From contig JAOUDF010000146.1 of the NCBI GenBank assembly GCA_029859385.1, positions 1 to 6,290 on the forward strand: a stretch of 6,290 bases of DNA, given 5' to 3'. This DNA is from Nitrospirota bacterium (GTDB taxonomy: Bacteria; Nitrospirota; JAOUDF01). The notes beneath the pieces were generated by a model. That model searched no databases and was not told the DNA's origin. It saw nothing but the letters and a program-made list of their open reading frames with translations. This document shows positions 4,799 through 6,290 of the stretch, piece after piece; the stretch's first letter is position 1, and every line of letters starts with the position of its first letter. A program made the position numbers and the translations under genes.

Positions 4799-6160
4799 CT
4801 ACAGTTTCGACGCCGCCAGCTCGGCAAGGGGCGACCGCTCTCCCTTGACCATGGTGATATGGCCGGAGATGGCTTCTTCCTTGAACCGCTCGGCAACGTA
4901 GGTGAGGCCGTTGCTGGAGGAATCGACGTAGGGGTTGTCGATCTGGTACGGGTCGCCGGTGAGGACGATCTTGGTCCCTTCGCCGGCCCGCGAGACGATG
5001 GTCTTTATCTCGTGCGGGGTGAGGTTCTGCGCCTCGTCCACGATGAGGTACTGGTGCGGAAGGCTCCGGCCGCGGATGTAGGTGAGGGCCTCCAGTTCGA
5101 GCATGCCCATGTCGACCAGGCTCTGCGCGTCGCGCCGTACCTTGCCCTTCCCCTGCCCGCCTCCCATGAGGAAGTCGATGTTGTCGAAGATCGGCTGCAT
5201 CCACGGCTTGAGCTTTTCGCCGATGTCGCCGGGAAGGTAGCCGATGTCCTTGCCCATGGGATAGATGGGACGGGAGACCACGAGGCGCTGGAAAGAGCCG
5301 CGCTCGACGGTCTTCTCCAGCCCGGCCGCAAGAGCGAGCAATGTCTTTCCGGTGCCGGCCTTGCCCACGAGGGTGACCAGCTTTATGTCGTCGTTGAGCA
5401 GCAGATCGAGGGCGCATGCCTGCTCCCTGTTCCGTGCGTTGATCCCCCAGACGCCGCCTTTGACGCTCACAATGGGAACGATGGCGTTCCGCGCCGCTTC
5501 ATAGCGCCCAAGGGCGGTATGCTGGCTGTTGTCGCGGTCGCGCAGCAGCACAAACTGGTTGGGATAATGCGGATGTTTATTGGATACGGAAAGGCCGCCT
5601 TCGTAAAGGGCGTCGAGGTCGGCTGCATCGGCCTCGATCTCCATCATACCCGAGTAGAGCTCCTCGATGTCGACCTGCCCGGCCTCATAGTCCTCCGCGA
5701 TGAGGCCCAGGGCGTCGGCCTTGATCCTCATGTTGGTGTCCTTGGTGACCATGATGATCGGCCCCTTGGCTACCTGGTTGAGCTGCATGGCCACCGCGAG
5801 GATACGGTTGTCGCCTTTCGCCAGCATCAGTTCGGGCGGAAGGATGTCGTCCTGCTTCTTGTCGAGAACGACCTTGAGTGTGCCGCCGGTGGGAAGGGGG
5901 ACGCCGGTGCTCAGCTTGTCCTTGAGACGCAGTTCGTCGAGGTAACGGGAGACCTGCCGGGCGTTCCTGCCCATTTCGTCGAGCCCCTTCTTGAAGCGGT
6001 CCATCTCCTCGATGACGGCAATGGGGATGACGATGTCGTGCTCGGCAAACTGATAGAGCGCGTTGGGGTCGTGGAGCAGGACATTGGTGTCGAGGATAAA
6101 GGTCTTTTTCATGGCGCTCCGTTTGCTGGTTGTCTTGGCAGTTGTCTTGGTGGTCGGCAT
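4799..6160 (-). CDS. PIN domain / PhoH family ATPase (predicted ribonuclease)
   Basis: This is a cytoplasmic protein combining an N-terminal PIN ribonuclease domain with a C-terminal PhoH-type RecA-fold ATPase, the layout of PhoH2 and YlaK proteins, for which RNA unwinding and cleavage have been reported. The PIN domain spans about residues 18-160, with acidic residues in LDTNVLLHDP (Asp24), VIEEMDRF (Glu51 and Glu52), GDNRIL (Asp117) and TKDTNMR (Asp141). The ATPase spans about 240-453: Walker A GKAGTGKT at 266-273, SRPIYPMGKDIGYLPGD at 296-312, Walker B YLIVDEAQN at 371-379, LTGDPYQID at 400-408 and KGERSPLAELA at 439-449. All motifs are intact and the length is normal. The first ATG (6160) has AGGTG five bases upstream. 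The ATG at 6112 (residue 17, MKKTFILD) has GGAG four bases upstream and would remove a Lys/Thr-rich leader, so the true start is uncertain. No small antitoxin gene is seen upstream within the window. Confidence 0.95.
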   Translation of the reverse strand: MPTTKTTAKTTSKRSAMKKTFILDTNVLLHDPNALYQFAEHDIVIPIAVIEEMDRFKKGLDEMGRNARQVSRYLDELRLKDKLSTGVPLPTGGTLKVVLDKKQDDILPPELMLAKGDNRILAVAMQLNQVAKGPIIMVTKDTNMRIKADALGLIAEDYEAGQVDIEELYSGMMEIEADAADLDALYEGGLSVSNKHPHYPNQFVLLRDRDNSQHTALGRYEAARNAIVPIVSVKGGVWGINARNREQACALDLLLNDDIKLVTLVGKAGTGKTLLALAAGLEKTVERGSFQRLVVSRPIYPMGKDIGYLPGDIGEKLKPWMQPIFDNIDFLMGGGQGKGKVRRDAQSLVDMGMLELEALTYIRGRSLPHQYLIVDEAQNLTPHEIKTIVSRAGEGTKIVLTGDPYQIDNPYVDSSSNGLTYVAERFKEEAISGHITMVKGERSPLAELAASKL

Positions 6161-6228
6161 GGTATCACCTAAGGTGTCGTTAAAGGGTTACACTCGTGTG
6201 CCGGTATGCGTGGCATCCTATGTTCACG

Positions 6229-6245
6229 GCCACGGGAAGCGTGGC
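6229..6245. repeat. Short inverted repeat upstream of PhoH
   Basis: GCCACG at 6229-6234 and CGTGGC at 6240-6245 are exact reverse complements around a 5-base loop. It lies about 70-85 bases upstream of the first PhoH ATG and could be a leader hairpin or operator. The length is short enough for chance. Confidence 0.3.
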
Positions 6246-6272
6246 GATGTGACAGGGCCATGTTTCTATGTG

Positions 6273-6288
6273 TACCGCCAAAGCGGTA
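6273..6288. repeat. Short inverted repeat at the right edge
   Basis: TACCGC at 6273-6278 and GCGGTA at 6283-6288 pair exactly around CAAA. It may belong to the end of a gene beyond the window or to the PhoH control region. The sequence stops two bases later, so a T-run could not be checked. Confidence 0.3.
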
Positions 6289-6290
6289 GT

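Noticed and set aside
4859..6172. 437-codon open frame on the plus strand across the PhoH gene
   Set aside because: It mirrors PhoH codon structure in GC-rich DNA. The minus-strand frame has every PIN and PhoH motif, while this one has no recognisable domain.

Overview
The window looks like a GC-rich bacterial chromosome carrying a lower-GC accessory insert. The host is probably a Geobacter-like member of the Desulfuromonadota. That is an inference from the acetate-type sodium/solute symporter, the PIN-PhoH ATPase and the short GCCTGACCCC-type repeats. It has not been checked against any database.

Layout. (1) Positions 1-661, plus strand: the C-terminal third of an ActP-like sodium/solute symporter, cut by the window edge. 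(2) 676-1788, minus strand and convergent with the symporter: a Fic-family protein with a DUF4172-type N-terminus, a class II inhibitory motif, an intact Fic core and a C-terminal winged helix. Its start region holds a good sigma70-like promoter whose -10 box lies inside a 9+9 bp inverted repeat, which suggests autoregulation. (3) About 1971-2066: the decayed tail of a second symporter, whose last 11 codons match those of the first almost entirely through synonymous changes. (4) 2074-2359: a patch of degenerate repeats, with three GCCTG(A)CCCC elements and four copies of CCCCGACTCAGT. (5) 2370-2621 and 2721-4463, both minus strand: an OLD-family ATPase/TOPRIM nuclease followed by an 83-residue stand-alone WYL-like protein. 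The roughly 100 bases between them resemble an integron attC site. This AT-richer pair is the best candidate for an uncharacterised anti-phage unit. (6) 4464-4798: gene-free spacer with hairpins. (7) 4799-6160, minus strand: a complete PIN-PhoH family ATPase/ribonuclease in host-like GC-rich sequence, with its upstream region running to the window end.

How it fits together. The symporter and PhoH genes look like resident chromosomal genes. The fic gene, symporter remnant, repeat patch and OLD/WYL pair between them form an accessory zone. OLD would supply an ATP-gated DNA nuclease. The small WYL protein could sense a nucleic acid or nucleotide ligand and modulate it. That link is inferred only from adjacency, orientation and shared composition.
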